DNA of 64,000 nt from Amycolatopsis sp. 195334CR (GCF_017309385.1 NZ_JAFJMJ010000003.1:1302001-1366000), one strand, 5' to 3'. Counted from the first letter of the stretch, positions 45,702 through 54,788 are shown. The notes: generated from the sequence alone by a model not told the origin. Translations and numbers: made by a program.

Positions 45702-46676
45702 TCAGCCGGTCGCGGTCCGGGCGGTGCGGTCGGTGTTGAACGGCTGCGTGGTGGTCGCCTGCGGCGCGCACAGCTCACCACAGTTCAGCGCGGACAGCGC
45801 CTCGGCCGTGGTGTTCGGCTTGCCGGTGGCCGGGTTGACCTGCGTGCGCAGCTGGATGAACCGGTCGTACTTGTCCGGCGAGAGCGCCCGCACCTCGAAG
45901 TTCATCACCGAGTGGTAGGTGCCGCACAGCTCGGCGCAGCGGCCGACGAAGGCACCCTCGCGATCGATGGTGTTCTCGAACGAGGAGTCCTGGTTGTTCT
46001 TGTCCGGGTGCGGCATCACGTCGCGCTTGAAGTGGAACTCCGGCACCCAGAACGAGTGGATCACGTCGGTGGAGAGCAGGTTGTACCGGATCGTGCGGTC
46101 CGTCGGCAGCACCAGGATCGGGATCTCGGCCGAACTGCCGACCGTGCTGATCGTCTGCGCCTCGGCGTCCCGCGACTCGCTCGGGTACTTGAACTCCCAG
46201 TTCCACTGGAAGGCGATCACGTCCACGGTGACGTCCGGGTCGTCGGACTTGGCCAGCACCTTCGACTCGGTGGTCGCGGTGAAGAAGAACAGCACGCAGA
46301 CCATGATCACCGGCACGACCACGCAGAAGAGCTCCAGCGGGACGTTGTACTGGAACTGCCTCGGCAGCTCCTCCTCCACCCCGTTCGCGGCCTTCTTCTT
46401 GCGGTGGAAGGCGACCGACCAGAAGATCAGCGCCCACACGATGACGCCGACCACCAGTGCGGCGATCACCGACCAGGTCCACAGGTTGCGCATGCTCTCG
46501 GCCTGGGGGGTGACCCCCTCCGGCCAGCCGAAGCGCAGGACCTCATCCCCGGAGCACCCGGTCGCCGTGGCGGCGACGAGCGCGGCCAACACGGTCACCT
46601 TGCCGACCTTCGACCGCCTCTTGGCCGGGGTGCGCTCTGCAACGCCCACTGCGGGATTCCTCCTAGCGCGATCCAT
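45702..46676 (-). CDS. ctaC: Cytochrome c oxidase subunit II (lipoprotein)
   Basis: A 324-residue CuA-bearing subunit. A signal sequence ends in a lipobox, TATGC (Cys near residue 41). Two membrane helices follow (about 65-90 and 112-132). The soluble domain contains FQWNWEFKYP, VIHSFWVPEFHFKRD and the CuA site GRCAELCGTYHSVMNF (C-x3-C-x3-H-x2-M). It accepts electrons from cytochrome cc. The ATG at 46676 is the track start; an internal GTG is less likely. It is divergent from asnB. Confidence 0.95.
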   Translation of the reverse strand: MDRARRNPAVGVAERTPAKRRSKVGKVTVLAALVAATATGCSGDEVLRFGWPEGVTPQAESMRNLWTWSVIAALVVGVIVWALIFWSVAFHRKKKAANGVEEELPRQFQYNVPLELFCVVVPVIMVCVLFFFTATTESKVLAKSDDPDVTVDVIAFQWNWEFKYPSESRDAEAQTISTVGSSAEIPILVLPTDRTIRYNLLSTDVIHSFWVPEFHFKRDVMPHPDKNNQDSSFENTIDREGAFVGRCAELCGTYHSVMNFEVRALSPDKYDRFIQLRTQVNPATGKPNTTAEALSALNCGELCAPQATTTQPFNTDRTARTATG

Positions 46677-46792
46677 TTGACGTTCCGGAGCCTAGCCGAG
46701 CAACCGGGCGGTCCCGACCAAGGGGTAATCGTTCGTGTCGTCCATACTTGGCCACTCGACTTACGGCTACGACCAGAGGTGTGTGAAGACAC

Positions 46793-48727
46793 GTGTGCGG
46801 CCTGCTCGGACTGGTGTGCGCCACTGAAGAAGACGCGGCGAAGGCACGGGACGCGGTGGGCGCGGCCCTGCGCTGCCAGCGGCATCGCGGTCCCGACGAG
46901 ACGGACACCTGGGCCGACGCCGAGGTGGTCTACGGGTTCAACCGGCTCGCCTTCATCGACCTCGAGCACTCCCACCAGCCCCTGACCTGGGGCCCGCCGG
47001 AGTCGCCCGGCCGGTACACGATGAACTTCAACGGCGAGATCTACAACTACCTCGAACTGCGTGAGACGCTCGCCACCGAGCACGGCGCGAAGTTCAACAC
47101 CGAGGGTGACGGCGAGGCCATCGTGGCCGCCTACCACTTCCTCGGCCCGGACGCGGTCAAGAAGCTGCGCGGCATGTTCGCCTTCATGATCTGGGACTCG
47201 CAGGAGAAGCTGGTCTACGGCGCGCGCGACCCGTTCGGCATCAAGCCGCTGTTCTACTCCGAGGGCCCCGGCGGCGTCGCGTTCTCCAGCGAGAAGAAGA
47301 GCCTGCTGGAGCTGTCGGACACCCTGGGGGTCAAGCAGCAGCTCGACCAGATCGCGCTGCAGCACTACCTGACCCTGCAGTACGTGCCCGAGCCCGAGTC
47401 GCTGCACCAGGGCGTGCGCCGGATCGAGTCGGGCACCTCGTTCACCGTCTCCCCCGGCGGCCAGGTCAAGACCGAGCGCTACTTCTTCCCCGAGTTCACC
47501 GCGAAGCCGGTCTCCGGGCCGAAGGGCTCCGAGGAGCTGTACGAGCGCATCTCGCAGGTCATGCAGGACTCGGTGGCCAAGCACATGATCGCCGACCCGG
47601 ACGTGACCGTGGGCGCGTTCCTCTCCGGCGGCATCGACTCCACCGCCACCGCGGCGCTGGCCAAGCGGCACAACCCGAACCTGATCGCGTTCACCACCGG
47701 CTTCGAGCGCGAGGGCTACTCCGAGGTGGACGTGGCGGCCGAATCGGCCGAGGCGATCGGGGTCAAGCACGTCATCCGCACCGTCTCCAGCGACGAGATG
47801 ATGGAGGCGCTGCCGCTGATCGTCTGGTACCTCGACGACCCGGTGGCCGACCCGGCGCTGGTGCCGCTGTGGTTCATCGCCCGCGAGGCCCGCAAGTACG
47901 TCAAGGCGGTGCTCTCCGGTGAGGGCTCCGACGAGCTGTTCGGCGGGTACACCATCTACCGCGAGCCGCTTTCGCTGGCGCGCTTCGAGAAGATGCCCGG
48001 AGCGGTGAAGAGCCTGCTGGGCAAGGTGTCCACCAAGATCCCGGAGGGCACCCGCGGCAAGGACCTGCTGCGGCGCGGTTCGTTGTCGCTGGAGGAGCGC
48101 TACTACGGCAACGCGCGCATCTTCCGCGAGGACCAGCTGCGCGGCGTGCTGCGCAACTTCACCGACGGCGTGGGGCACCAGGACGTCACCGAGCCGTGGT
48201 ACCGGATCTCGCGGGACTGGGACCCGGTGGCGCGGATGCAGCACGTGGACCTGTTCACCTGGCTGCGCGGCGACATCCTGGTCAAGGCGGACAAGGTGAC
48301 CATGGCGAACTCGCTGGAGCTGCGGGTGCCGTTCCTCGACGCCGAGGTGTTCAAGGTGGCCGCGAGCATCCCGCTCGAGGAGAAGATCACCCGCGAGACC
48401 ACCAAGCACGCGCTGCGCCGCGCGCTGGACGGGATCGTGCCCGCGCACGTGCTGAACCGGCGCAAGCTGGGCTTCCCGGTGCCGATCCGGCACTGGCTGC
48501 GCACCGACATGTACGACTGGGCGCGCGGCATCGTCTCGGACTCGAAGACCGAGGAGCTGTTCGACAAGGCGGCCGTGCTGCGGATGCTCGAGGAGCACAA
48601 GGCGGGCACGCTGGACCACAGCCGCCGGATCTGGGCGCTGGTGGTCTTCATGATCTGGCACGGCATCTTCGTGGAGAACCGGATCAAGCCGGAGATCCCC
48701 GAGCCGGTCTACCCGGTCAAGCTCTGA
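46793..48727 (+). CDS. asnB: Asparagine synthetase (glutamine-hydrolysing)
   Basis: A 644-residue two-domain enzyme. The initiator Met is followed directly by Cys2 (MCGLLGLVC), the nucleophile of the N-terminal glutaminase domain, confirming the GTG at 46793. NFNGEIYNYLELRE and GARDPFGIKPLFY belong to that domain. The C-terminal synthetase domain has the pyrophosphate loop AFLSGGIDSTATAALA and AVLSGEGSDELFGGY. It corresponds to Rv2201, beside ctaC as in mycobacteria. AsnB-like enzymes can also amidate cell-wall precursors, so the acceptor is not certain. Confidence 0.93.
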   Translation: MCGLLGLVCATEEDAAKARDAVGAALRCQRHRGPDETDTWADAEVVYGFNRLAFIDLEHSHQPLTWGPPESPGRYTMNFNGEIYNYLELRETLATEHGAKFNTEGDGEAIVAAYHFLGPDAVKKLRGMFAFMIWDSQEKLVYGARDPFGIKPLFYSEGPGGVAFSSEKKSLLELSDTLGVKQQLDQIALQHYLTLQYVPEPESLHQGVRRIESGTSFTVSPGGQVKTERYFFPEFTAKPVSGPKGSEELYERISQVMQDSVAKHMIADPDVTVGAFLSGGIDSTATAALAKRHNPNLIAFTTGFEREGYSEVDVAAESAEAIGVKHVIRTVSSDEMMEALPLIVWYLDDPVADPALVPLWFIAREARKYVKAVLSGEGSDELFGGYTIYREPLSLARFEKMPGAVKSLLGKVSTKIPEGTRGKDLLRRGSLSLEERYYGNARIFREDQLRGVLRNFTDGVGHQDVTEPWYRISRDWDPVARMQHVDLFTWLRGDILVKADKVTMANSLELRVPFLDAEVFKVAASIPLEEKITRETTKHALRRALDGIVPAHVLNRRKLGFPVPIRHWLRTDMYDWARGIVSDSKTEELFDKAAVLRMLEEHKAGTLDHSRRIWALVVFMIWHGIFVENRIKPEIPEPVYPVKL

Positions 48728-48729
48728 TC

Positions 48730-48782
48730 GCGGTGAATGTGGCTTTCACTGCGCCTGGCGCTGTGAAAGCCACATTCACCGC
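48730..48782. repeat. Convergent-intergenic palindrome, family 1, copy 4
   Basis: 20-bp perfect arms (48730-48749 and 48763-48782). The 13-nt centre itself pairs (GCGCC/GGCGC around a T) after one T-T mismatch, so the total stem is about 25 bp. It lies three bases after the asnB stop and seven before the SnoaL-like stop. Confidence 0.92.
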
Positions 48783-48788
48783 ACGGGG

Positions 48789-49181
48789 TCAGGCGGCGAG
48801 CTGGGCCCGCAGGGCTTCGGCGTCGTGCACGGCCGACAGGTGCAGGAACTTCCCGTCGCGGATCCGGTAGATCGCGTACTCGACGATCTCGATCGGCCGG
48901 CCGGTCGGAGCGACGCCCAGCCACTCCTTGACCGGCGTGCCGGTGTTCTTCAGCCGGACCGCGAGGCTGTCCCCGTTGACGGCGATTTCCTGTGTCTCCC
49001 AACGGAAGTCGGGCACCGCGTCGGTGATGCTGTGCAGTTGCGCCACCATTTCCGCCCGCGAACTCGGCTCGCTGTGCAGGACGATCGACTCGTGCACGAA
49101 CTCGTCCATGCGGTCGAACTCGTGGGCGTTGAGGGCCTCGAGGTAGCGCTCGTAGAACTCACGCGGGTTCTTCTCGGTCAT
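48789..49181 (-). CDS. SnoaL/NTF2-like polyketide cyclase-fold protein
   Basis: A 130-residue protein with the SnoaL-like alpha+beta cone: NPREFYERYLEALNAHEFDRMDEFVHESIVLHSEPSSRAEMVAQL, then IAVNGDSLAVRLKNTGT and GRPIEIVEYAIYRIRDGKFLHLSAVHDAEALRAQL. This matches the ester-cyclase subfamily. The reaction or ligand is not evident. The ATG at 49181 (MTEKNPREF) is the likely start. It is monocistronic or loosely linked to the ABC importer genes upstream. Confidence 0.83.
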   Translation of the reverse strand: MTEKNPREFYERYLEALNAHEFDRMDEFVHESIVLHSEPSSRAEMVAQLHSITDAVPDFRWETQEIAVNGDSLAVRLKNTGTPVKEWLGVAPTGRPIEIVEYAIYRIRDGKFLHLSAVHDAEALRAQLAA

Positions 49182-49245
49182 GACCGGCACCAACCCCGGC
49201 CCGCCGAGTTCTATTCCGATCGGTACAGATTTATTCGCAGGTCCG

Positions 49246-50268
49246 TCACTGGGGCAGGTAGTCGTTCGAGTAGGTGCGGGTCAGGTCCACCGGGGCGCTG
49301 GCGATCTCGGTGTCGAACTGCGACAGCACCCGGTGCACCGCCTGCGCGCCGTCCGCGGGCATGGCGCCGTCCCGCGAGAAGGACTCCTTGGCCCGCCCGA
49401 TCGCCTGCACGTAGACCCCCCGGTCGCCCTGGGCGTACTCGGCGGGCATGCGCGCGGCGATCTCGTCCGGTGAGTGCGTTTCGATCCACCGCAGGGTCTT
49501 GACGATGGCGTTGGCCAGCTTCCGCGCGGTGTCCCCGTTGTTGGCCAGCCACTCGCCCGAGGAGTACAGCACCGCGGCCGGGTAGGCGGGCACGCCGAAG
49601 TCCTCCTGCACGCCCTGCGCGGTGCGCGTGTCGGTGAGGATCTTCACGTTCTCCGCGCCGACCCTGGTCTGCAGCACCGAAACCGCCGGATCGATCATCA
49701 CCGCGGCGTCCACCCGGCCCTGCTCCATCGCGGCCACCGCGCCGGCGTCCCCGCCGATGCCCTGCACGTTCGCCGCGGTGGGCGCCAGCCCGTGCTTGCC
49801 CAGCAGGTACTTGAGGAAGAAGTCGGTCGACGACCCCGGCGCGGTCACGCCGACGTTCGCCCCGGCCAGGTCGTCGATCGAATCGATCGGCTTGCTGGCC
49901 TTCGGCGAGACGGCCAGCACGATCGACGGGTACCGGAGCATGGTGACGAACGACTTCACCTCCTTCTTCTTGGCCTGCATCTGGATGGTGTGGTCGTAGT
50001 ACCCGCTGACCACGTCCACGCTGCCGCCCTGCATGGCCTGCAACGCCTTCGAGCCGCCCTGCAGGTCCTCCAGCTTGACCTTGAGGCCCTCCTCCTCGTA
50101 GTAACCGAGCTGCTGCGCGAGCGTGGTCGGCAGGTACACCAGCAGCGGCTGCCCGCCGACCCCGATGGTCAGTTCACCCCCCTCGACGCGCTCCCCCGGT
50201 TTCTGCTGGCAAGCGGTCACCGCCAGCGCCGCCGCCAGCAGCAGCGCGCCCACCCTCGCCCGCTTCAT
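49246..50268 (-). CDS. ABC transporter substrate-binding lipoprotein (SsuA/TauA/NMT1-like)
   Basis: A 340-residue lipoprotein with a signal peptide and lipobox (AVTAC, Cys near residue 20). The mature part is a two-lobe NMT1/SsuA-type binding protein: LLVYLPTTLAQQLGYYEEEGLKVKLEDLQGGSKALQAMQGGSVDVVSG, then SIDDLAGANVGVTAPGSSTDFFLKYLL and AAVMIDPAVSVL. Ligands of this class include sulfonates, taurine, nitrate and thiamine precursors; which one applies is unclear. The ATG overlaps the permease stop (ATGA). Confidence 0.9.
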   Translation of the reverse strand: MKRARVGALLLAAALAVTACQQKPGERVEGGELTIGVGGQPLLVYLPTTLAQQLGYYEEEGLKVKLEDLQGGSKALQAMQGGSVDVVSGYYDHTIQMQAKKKEVKSFVTMLRYPSIVLAVSPKASKPIDSIDDLAGANVGVTAPGSSTDFFLKYLLGKHGLAPTAANVQGIGGDAGAVAAMEQGRVDAAVMIDPAVSVLQTRVGAENVKILTDTRTAQGVQEDFGVPAYPAAVLYSSGEWLANNGDTARKLANAIVKTLRWIETHSPDEIAARMPAEYAQGDRGVYVQAIGRAKESFSRDGAMPADGAQAVHRVLSQFDTEIASAPVDLTRTYSNDYLPQ

Positions 50269-51086
50269 CGTTGTCCTCCCAACTCGATGCCGCGGCGGGG
50301 CTTCCACCGCAGCAGGTGGCGCTCGACGCGGTCGACTCCCGCATCGACGACGAGCACCACCACCGAAAGCACGACCATGCCGGTGAACACCCCGGTGGTG
50401 TCGAAGGTCCCCTCGGCCTGGGAAATCAGGTACCCCACCCCGGCCGACGAACCGAGGTACTCGCCCACCACCGCGCCGACGATGGCGAAGCCGACGCTGA
50501 TGTGCAGGCTGGAGAAGATCCAGGTGAGCGCGCTCGGCAGCAGCACGTGCCGCACCAGCTGCCCCTCCTTGGCGCCGAGCATGCGCGCGTTGTCGACCAG
50601 CACCCGGTCGACCTCGCGCACCCCCTGGTAGGTGTTGAAGAACACGATGAAGAAGACCAACGTGATGCCGAAGGCCACCTTCGACCAGATGCCGAGGCCG
50701 AACCACAGCAGGAAGATCGGCGCCAGCACCACGCGCGGCAGCGAGTTCAGCACCTTGATGTACGGGTCGAAGACGCGCGCGACGAACTCCACGCGGGCCA
50801 GCAGGAACCCGATCACCAGGCCGAGGAAACCGCCCAGCACCAAGGCGAGCGCGGCTTCGAGCAGGGTGATGCCGAGGTGGTCCCAGATGTAGCCGGTGCG
50901 GAACCACTCCCCCGCCCGCGCCGCGACGTCGGACGGCTTGGAGAAGAAGAACTCGTCGACCACGCCGGTGCGCGAGCCGAGTTCCCAGCCCGCCACCAGC
51001 AGCACGGCGAGCCCGATCTGCGCGGTGAGCACCGCCGGGCTGCGCCGCCCGGCCCTACGCCTGGGTGCGGTGGACGTCGCGGTCAT
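50265..51086 (-). CDS. ABC transporter permease (SsuC/TauC-like)
   Basis: A 273-residue BPD-type permease with six membrane helices. The conserved cytoplasmic loop is REVDRVLVDNARMLGAKEGQLVRHVLLPSALTWIFSSLHISVGFA, with the EAA-type Gly (LGAKEGQLVRHVLLP). It starts with an ATG inside the end of the ATPase gene (32-bp overlap) and its stop overlaps the binding-protein start, so all three components are coupled. Confidence 0.92.
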   Translation of the reverse strand: MTATSTAPRRRAGRRSPAVLTAQIGLAVLLVAGWELGSRTGVVDEFFFSKPSDVAARAGEWFRTGYIWDHLGITLLEAALALVLGGFLGLVIGFLLARVEFVARVFDPYIKVLNSLPRVVLAPIFLLWFGLGIWSKVAFGITLVFFIVFFNTYQGVREVDRVLVDNARMLGAKEGQLVRHVLLPSALTWIFSSLHISVGFAIVGAVVGEYLGSSAGVGYLISQAEGTFDTTGVFTGMVVLSVVVLVVDAGVDRVERHLLRWKPRRGIELGGQR

Positions 51087-51885
51087 AGGTCGCCATCACC
51101 TCGTCTCGCAGATCGGCCCAGATCGCCCGGTAGATCTCGGTGAACTCGGGTTCGGTGCGGATGTCCAGCAGGTCGCGCGGCCGCGGCAGGTCCACCGGGT
51201 AGCGCCCGACCACCCGGCTCGACGGCCCGGCGGAGAGCAGCACCACCTCGTCCGCGAGGGAGATCGCCTCGTCGAGGTCGTGGGTGACGAAGAGCACGGT
51301 CTTGCCGCTGCCGGTCCACAGCCCCAGCAGCTCGTTCTCCATCACCTGCCGGGTCTGCACGTCGAGCGCGCCGAACGGCTCGTCCATCAGCAGCAGGTCC
51401 GGGTCGCCGATCCAGGTCTGCGCCACCGCGGTCCGCTTGCGCATACCGCCGGAAAGCTGGTGGGGGTAGGAGTTCTCGAACCCGGCGAGGCCGACGCGGC
51501 GCACCCAGTCCCCGGCCCGCGCCAGCCGTTCGCGCTTGCCGACGCCCTTCAGCTCCAGCCCGAAGGCCACGTTGTCCAGCACGGTTTTCCACGGCAGCAA
51601 GGCATCCTGCTGGAACAGGTAGCCCGCCCGCCGGTTCAGCCCGCGCAACGGCTCGCCGTCGACAAGCACCCGGCCCGCCGACGGTTCGCGCAACCCGGCC
51701 ACCGCGTTGAGCACGGTGGACTTGCCGCAGCCGGTCGGCCCGACGATGGCCACGAACCGGCCACCGGCCACGCTCAGGTCCACTTCGGACACCGCGGGGT
51801 AGGTCCCGGTCGCCGCCGGGTAGGCGATGGTCACCGCCTCCAGTGCCACCGCCGGTCCCCTGCCGTTGTCTGCCACCCCTGTCAC
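51055..51885 (-). CDS. ABC transporter ATPase (SsuB/TauB-like)
   Basis: A 276-residue ATPase. Walker A is GPTGCGKSTVLNAVAG (about 49-64), the Q-loop region is GYLFQQDALLPWKTVLDNVAFGL, the signature is QLSGGMRKRTAVAQ (a GGM variant with R-K) and Walker B is LLLMDEPFGALD. This is the nitrate/sulfonate/taurine importer ATPase type. It is the first gene of the importer operon, seven bases after the IclR regulator stop, so the regulator may be co-transcribed. Confidence 0.93.
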   Translation of the reverse strand: MTGVADNGRGPAVALEAVTIAYPAATGTYPAVSEVDLSVAGGRFVAIVGPTGCGKSTVLNAVAGLREPSAGRVLVDGEPLRGLNRRAGYLFQQDALLPWKTVLDNVAFGLELKGVGKRERLARAGDWVRRVGLAGFENSYPHQLSGGMRKRTAVAQTWIGDPDLLLMDEPFGALDVQTRQVMENELLGLWTGSGKTVLFVTHDLDEAISLADEVVLLSAGPSSRVVGRYPVDLPRPRDLLDIRTEPEFTEIYRAIWADLRDEVMATYDRDVHRTQA

Positions 51886-51891
51886 CTCCGG

Positions 51892-52695
51892 CTAGCCGCC
51901 AGCAGTTCGCTCCGCATGTCCCATCGCCGCCGACAGGCGTCTCGCCGCGGTGACCACCGCTTCGGTCCACATCGGCCGGTTCGCGTCGGTGAAGCGCTGT
52001 TCCGGCACGCCGATGCCGAGCACCGCGGCGAGTTCACCGGTGTGGTCGTGCACGGGCGCACTGATCGAAGCCGTGCCGAGATCGCGCTCGGCCACGCTGT
52101 CGGCCCAGCCGCAGGCCTGGATGCCGACCAGCTCGGCGCGCAGGCGTTCGGCGTCGACGATGGTGCCGGGGGTGTACGCGGTGAGCTCGCCGAAGTCGAG
52201 CACGCGGTCGCGGACCTCGTCCTCGTAGGCCAGGAACACCTTGCCCGCCGAACCCGCGTGCAGCGGCATGACCTGGCCGATGCTGACCAGCCGCACCACC
52301 TCGTGGCGGGTCTCGGCGATGCCGACGAGCACGCGCTGGTCGCCGTAGCGGACGAAGAGCACCGCGGTTTCCCCGGTGGTGTCGCGCAACGCGTCCAGTT
52401 CGGGTTGCGCGAGCAGGGTCAGCCGCGACTCGACACGACGGCTGCGCGCCCAGCGCAGCACCCCGAGGCCGACCAGGTACCGGCCGGCGATGACGTCGAG
52501 AAAGCCTTCGGCCACCAGGTTCTGCAGCAGGCGGACGGTGGTGCTCACCGGCAGTCCGGTGGCGCGCTGCACCTGGCGCCAGGTCAGCCCGCCGGGATCG
52601 GCCGCCACCACGTCGATCACCCGCCGGGACTTGGCCAGCACCAGGATCGGCTGGCTCGGCTGGCGGACTCCGGCCCGAGCGTCCCCGACGACCAT
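51892..52695 (-). CDS. IclR family transcriptional regulator
   Basis: A 267-residue regulator. The winged helix is VLAKSRRVIDVVAADPGGLTWRQVQRATGLPVSTTVRLLQNLVAEGFLD (about residues 18-66). The C-terminal effector domain contains VRLVSIGQVMPLHAGSAGKVFLAY and GWADSVAERDLGTASISAPVHDHTGELAAVLGI, typical of IclR. The ATG at 52695 has GGGGAG upstream; a GTG at 52722 is possible. It sits immediately upstream of the ABC importer operon on the same strand and probably controls it. The 390-bp region upstream holds overlapping inverted repeats. Confidence 0.92.
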   Translation of the reverse strand: MVVGDARAGVRQPSQPILVLAKSRRVIDVVAADPGGLTWRQVQRATGLPVSTTVRLLQNLVAEGFLDVIAGRYLVGLGVLRWARSRRVESRLTLLAQPELDALRDTTGETAVLFVRYGDQRVLVGIAETRHEVVRLVSIGQVMPLHAGSAGKVFLAYEDEVRDRVLDFGELTAYTPGTIVDAERLRAELVGIQACGWADSVAERDLGTASISAPVHDHTGELAAVLGIGVPEQRFTDANRPMWTEAVVTAARRLSAAMGHAERTAGG

Positions 52696-52777
52696 GTGGC
52701 ACCGCTCCCCGAGCTGCCGCACGCCTCCACCACATCGTGGAAGGCGTTTCCGTAATGTGGTTGACCCTAGCTCATTT

Positions 52778-52826
52778 GTGATCTGGACAACACCATCTTT
52801 CCCAGATCACGGGAGAACTTGTCCAG
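52778..52826. promoter_or_regulatory. Overlapping inverted repeats upstream of iclR
   Basis: GTGATCTGG (52778-52786) pairs with CCAGATCAC (52802-52810), and CTGGACAA (52783-52790) pairs with TTGTCCAG (52819-52826). The two stems share bases, so only one can form at a time as nucleic-acid structure. As DNA they could be two interleaved operator sites for the IclR protein. The rest of the gap to 53083 shows no gene. Confidence 0.5.
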
Positions 52827-53083
52827 TTTTCTGGTGCGTCACCCGGATTGTCTGCGCCGCGTTGCTGCATTCGGGGCGCGCTCTGCGTGATACGACTCAC
52901 CGGTGATCCCCCTTTCCGCAGTTCGGCGGAAAACCGGTGGATTAACGCTTGTTCAAGACCGAGTATCGTCACCGGCGGCTGATCAACGGCCGATCCGCCC
53001 ACCCCCCACCGGGAAATCCGACCGGCGCGCGTCATCGTGCGAGCCGGTCGTTCGCGCGCGTCCACAACACGCCAGGAGGCACG

Positions 53084-53749
53084 GTGAAGCACGTACTCGA
53101 CCACCAGCGGAGTTCGGTCTCGTCCGGTTGCGCGGTCAACCGGCACTTCTGGCGCGGCGCCTGGCTCGATGAGGACGAAGTGGACAGACGCATCGGCGCG
53201 CTCGGCCCGACCGCGCGCGGGGTACTGGACGGCACGCGGCTCAACCCGCTCGTGGTGATCGCCGCCTGTGGGCGGCTGCGGGCCCTGCTGAACGCCCCGC
53301 GCACCGAACTGCGCGGGCGGCTGACCGATCGGCTGCGGGCGCGCGGGGTCAGCGGCGCCAAGATCGACCGGGTGTTCACCGGCCTGCTCACCGCGCTGCC
53401 GCGGCTCACGCACACCGGTTTCCGAAGCCGCGCAACCGAAGCGCGGCTGCACACGCACATCGTCGCGGGCAGCGAACCGGCCGTCGGCGCGCTGAGCGCG
53501 GTGGAAGGCCTGCTGTCCGGTGACTTCAACGTGGTGAAGACCAGCCGGGACGATTCGCTGTTCACCGCCGAACTGCTCGCCGGGCTGGCCGCGCAGGACG
53601 TCACCGGGCAGATCGCCGCACGCGTGGTGGTACTGCGTTTTTCCGCGGTGGAGCGCCGCGACTGGATGGCCCAGATCTGCGATCCGGCCGACACCGTCGC
53701 CGTGTGCGGGCCGAAATCCCGCCACGCCGGCGCGGCGACCTGGAACTGA
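53084..53749 (+). CDS. Truncated LuxC-like acyl-CoA reductase domain protein
   Basis: A 221-residue protein resembling the N-terminal half of LuxC-type acyl-CoA reductases: HIVAGSEPAVGALSAVEGLLSGDFNVVKTSRDDSLFTAELLAGLA resembles their NADPH-binding region, and DWMAQICDPADTVAVCGPKSRHA resembles the A-D-A-V-V-A-x-G-G segment. LuxC proteins are normally 400-480 residues and carry the acyl-accepting Cys in the missing C-terminal half. No continuation is visible in any frame before the convergent adenosine kinase gene. AGGAGG lies five bases before the GTG at 53084, so it is probably expressed. It may be a degraded gene or a small domain protein. Confidence 0.6.
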   Translation: MKHVLDHQRSSVSSGCAVNRHFWRGAWLDEDEVDRRIGALGPTARGVLDGTRLNPLVVIAACGRLRALLNAPRTELRGRLTDRLRARGVSGAKIDRVFTGLLTALPRLTHTGFRSRATEARLHTHIVAGSEPAVGALSAVEGLLSGDFNVVKTSRDDSLFTAELLAGLAAQDVTGQIAARVVVLRFSAVERRDWMAQICDPADTVAVCGPKSRHAGAATWN

Positions 53750-53762
53750 TCCACAAAGGACA

Positions 53763-53793
53763 GTGGGGCACCACCCGCCGGGTGATGCCCCAC
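53763..53793. terminator. Hairpin between convergent genes
   Basis: 14-bp arms (53763-53776 and 53780-53793) with one mismatch and a 3-nt loop, between the LuxC-like and kinase stops. It is GC-rich with no T-run and unrelated to palindrome families 1 and 2. Confidence 0.65.
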
Positions 53794-53801
53794 CGGGAAG
53801 C

Positions 53802-54788
53802 TCAGGGCAGGATGCGCGCGATGTCCTCGGCCGCTTCGGGGCCGAAGGCCTCGGAAATGCGGGCCAGCGCGCTCTTCGCCTCGAAAAGCCATTCCTGCGT
53901 GCCGACGGTCTCCAGCACCAGCACCGCGATCAGCGAACCCAGCTGCGCGGATCGCTCCAGCGTGAGACCACCGTTCAACCCGGCCAGGAAACCGGCGCGG
54001 AAGCCGTCGCCGACGCCGGTCGGGTCGGCCTTCGTCAGTTCCGGCACGGCGGGGACCTGGAGGTTCGTCCCGTCCGCGCCGACGATTTCGACGCCCTTCT
54101 CGCCCAGCGTGGTGATCCGCAGGCCGACGCGGCTGAGCACGTCCGCCTCGGTCCAGCCGGTCTTCTGCAGCAGCAACTCCCACTCGTAGTCGTTGCTGAA
54201 CAGGTACTTCGCGCCGTCGATGAAGTCGCGCACCTGCGCGCCCTCCATCCGCGCCAGCTGCTGCGACGGGTCCACCGCGAACGCGTACCCGCGCTGGCGG
54301 CACTCCTGGGCGTGGCGCAGCATGCCGTCCGGGTCGTCCGGGCTGAGCAGGGTCAGCGACAGCCCGCCGACGCGGTCGGCGATCGGGGCCAGTTCGATGT
54401 TGCGGGACTCGGCCATCGCGCCGGCGTAGAACGTGGCGATCTGGCAGAGGTCGTCGTCGGTGGTGCAGACGAAGCGGGCCGTGTGGGCCACTTCGGACAC
54501 GTGCACGCCGGCGGTGTCCACACCGTGCCGTTCGAGCCAGGAGCGGTAGTCGGCGAAGTCCGCGCCGACCGAGCCGACCAGCACCGGCTGGACGCCGAGC
54601 ACACCGAGGCCGAAGGCGATGTTCGCGCCGATCCCGCCCCGCCGGACGATCAGGTCGTCGGCGAGGAAGCTCAGGGAAACCCGGTGCAGTTGCTCGGCCA
54701 CGAGCTGCTCGGCGAACCTCCCCGGGAAGTGCATCAAATGGTCCGTCGCGATGCTGCCGGATACCGCTATCCGCGCCGTGGCTGCCAC
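53802..54788 (-). CDS. PfkB-family carbohydrate kinase, adenosine kinase-like (Rv2202c-type)
   Basis: A 328-residue ribokinase-fold enzyme. N-terminal MAATARIAVSGSIATDHLMHFPGRF and VRRGGIGANIAFGLGVLG match the substrate-binding half. The PfkB signature and catalytic Asp are in KADPTGVGDGFRAGFLAGL, with Asp as base and the anion hole G-x-G-D. It closely follows the pattern of mycobacterial adenosine kinase (Rv2202c), which also lies near asnB. AAGGAG precedes the GTG at 54788. Sugar and adenosine substrates cannot be told apart from sequence alone. Confidence 0.88.
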   Translation of the reverse strand: MAATARIAVSGSIATDHLMHFPGRFAEQLVAEQLHRVSLSFLADDLIVRRGGIGANIAFGLGVLGVQPVLVGSVGADFADYRSWLERHGVDTAGVHVSEVAHTARFVCTTDDDLCQIATFYAGAMAESRNIELAPIADRVGGLSLTLLSPDDPDGMLRHAQECRQRGYAFAVDPSQQLARMEGAQVRDFIDGAKYLFSNDYEWELLLQKTGWTEADVLSRVGLRITTLGEKGVEIVGADGTNLQVPAVPELTKADPTGVGDGFRAGFLAGLNGGLTLERSAQLGSLIAVLVLETVGTQEWLFEAKSALARISEAFGPEAAEDIARILP

